IMG/VR virus record: IMGVR_UViG_3300038420_000029
Span: 1-36,977 of that record
Reading direction: 5' to 3' (one strand)
Length of the DNA stretch: 36,977 nucleotides
DNA from: a virus
The notes below the pieces were generated by a model. The model worked only from the letters and a program-made list of their open reading frames with translations. It ran no database searches and was not told the DNA's origin. The position numbers were made by a program, and so were the translations under genes. Numbering within the stretch: position 1 is the first letter of the stretch; the number at the start of each line of letters is the position of its first letter. Below are positions 36,616-36,977 of the stretch, in pieces.

Positions 36616-36977
36616 CGACCTGTGAGCCGCCGCTCGGAACGCCCGAGGAGGAAGCGGCCCTCTGCCGCGCCGCATGGGACGCCCATCCCTCGAAGTGGGG
36701 CTGGCACATCCATCACGAGACCCTCTGCGAGGAGCGGCTCTACCCGATTGAGGAACGCATCGCCTACATCTTGACGAGCAAGGCACCCAAAGAACGAGCG
36801 CTTCGCCTGCGGCTGCTGCGCCCGGTCATTGACGACGCCATGGTCCCGATCTGGAAGACCTACGACGACGCCATGGCCGCGATCCAGAAGACCTACGCCG
36901 ACGCCATGGCCGCGATCCAGAAGACCTACGACGACGCCAGGGTCCCGATCTGGAAGACCTACGACGACGCCAGGGCC
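36612..36977 (+). CDS. Hendecad-repeat protein paralogue, 5' part (runs off window)
   Basis: 122 codons with no stop. The N-domain matches the gene at 35915 with few changes (HHETLCEERLYP). Four repeats and four residues (DARA) follow before the window ends. The phase is such that two missing residues (AI) would join it to the open frame at base 1, giving a protein of about 230 residues in a closed genome. Confidence 0.75.
   Translation, partial: MTTCEPPLGTPEEEAALCRAAWDAHPSKWGWHIHHETLCEERLYPIEERIAYILTSKAPKERALRLRLLRPVIDDAMVPIWKTYDDAMAAIQKTYADAMAAIQKTYDDARVPIWKTYDDARA
36834..36977 (+). repeat. 33-bp in-frame tandem repeats, cut by the window end
   Basis: Four full 33-bp units plus 12 bases, in phase with the gene at 36612. 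Same family as the repeats at 16-279. Confidence 0.92.

Noticed and set aside
36137-36977. Possible CRISPR array from the 33-bp repeats
   Set aside because: Units are directly adjacent with no unique spacers and they code for an in-frame 11-residue repeat; no cas genes besides a Cas4-like phage exonuclease.

Overview
The window is most of the genome of a tailed, double-stranded DNA phage with long-tail (siphovirus-like) morphogenesis genes, almost certainly a metagenomic or environmental contig. Evidence: an HK97-type head module (terminase, portal, prohead protease, capsid), a tail module with a programmed -1 frameshift before a tape-measure gene, a lysis module, and dozens of tiny genes joined by ATGA/GTGA stop-start overlaps. 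Nearly all genes are on the + strand; only a lipoprotein gene (34387-34845) is clearly on the - strand. The DNA is GC-rich. One promoter places +1 on the start codon (leaderless mRNA) and the lipoprotein has a Thr/Pro-rich 'TATPGPTAAP' linker. Both would fit an actinobacterial or Chloroflexota host, but that is inference. No integrase, repressor, polymerase or helicase was recognised.

Layout: (1) 1-2732: recombination region with a partial hendecad-repeat protein, a chimeric short ORF, a broken cytosine-5 methyltransferase tail, a Cas4/RecB-like Fe-S exonuclease, a hendecad-repeat paralogue and a probable single-strand annealing protein. (2) 2729-9269: early/accessory operon including a DUF5131 radical-SAM-like protein, a replication-initiator N-domain protein, two related coiled-coil proteins, a PD-(D/E)XK-like protein and a metallophosphoesterase. 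(3) 9270-12611: a small intergenic gap with a start-codon hairpin, then small membrane proteins, a papain-like cysteine peptidase and a holin candidate. (4) 12612-18912: tRNA-Ile, a glycosyltransferase/methyltransferase/VTC-like island, tRNA-Ser. (5) 18913-19313: a 400-bp non-coding region with repeats. (6) 19314-34337: packaging, head and tail genes, with a terminase whose ATPase and nuclease domains are separate genes. (7) 34338-36977: terminator, divergent promoter pair (lipoprotein one way, membrane protein the other), then a tandem array of hendecad-repeat paralogues alternating with 45-residue Cys-rich ORFs.

Both window ends lie inside the same 33-bp coding repeat and are in phase, so the contig is probably a circular or circularly permuted genome cut in that repeat; region 7 would then run directly into region 1. 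Seen this way, the exonuclease 3' end plus its downstream neighbour has been duplicated repeatedly, giving a repeat-protein array with free-standing copies of the nuclease's three-cysteine tail. That array, the tRNA-bounded glycosylation island with a VTC-like protein, the split terminase and the two tRNAs lacking U33 are the most unusual content.
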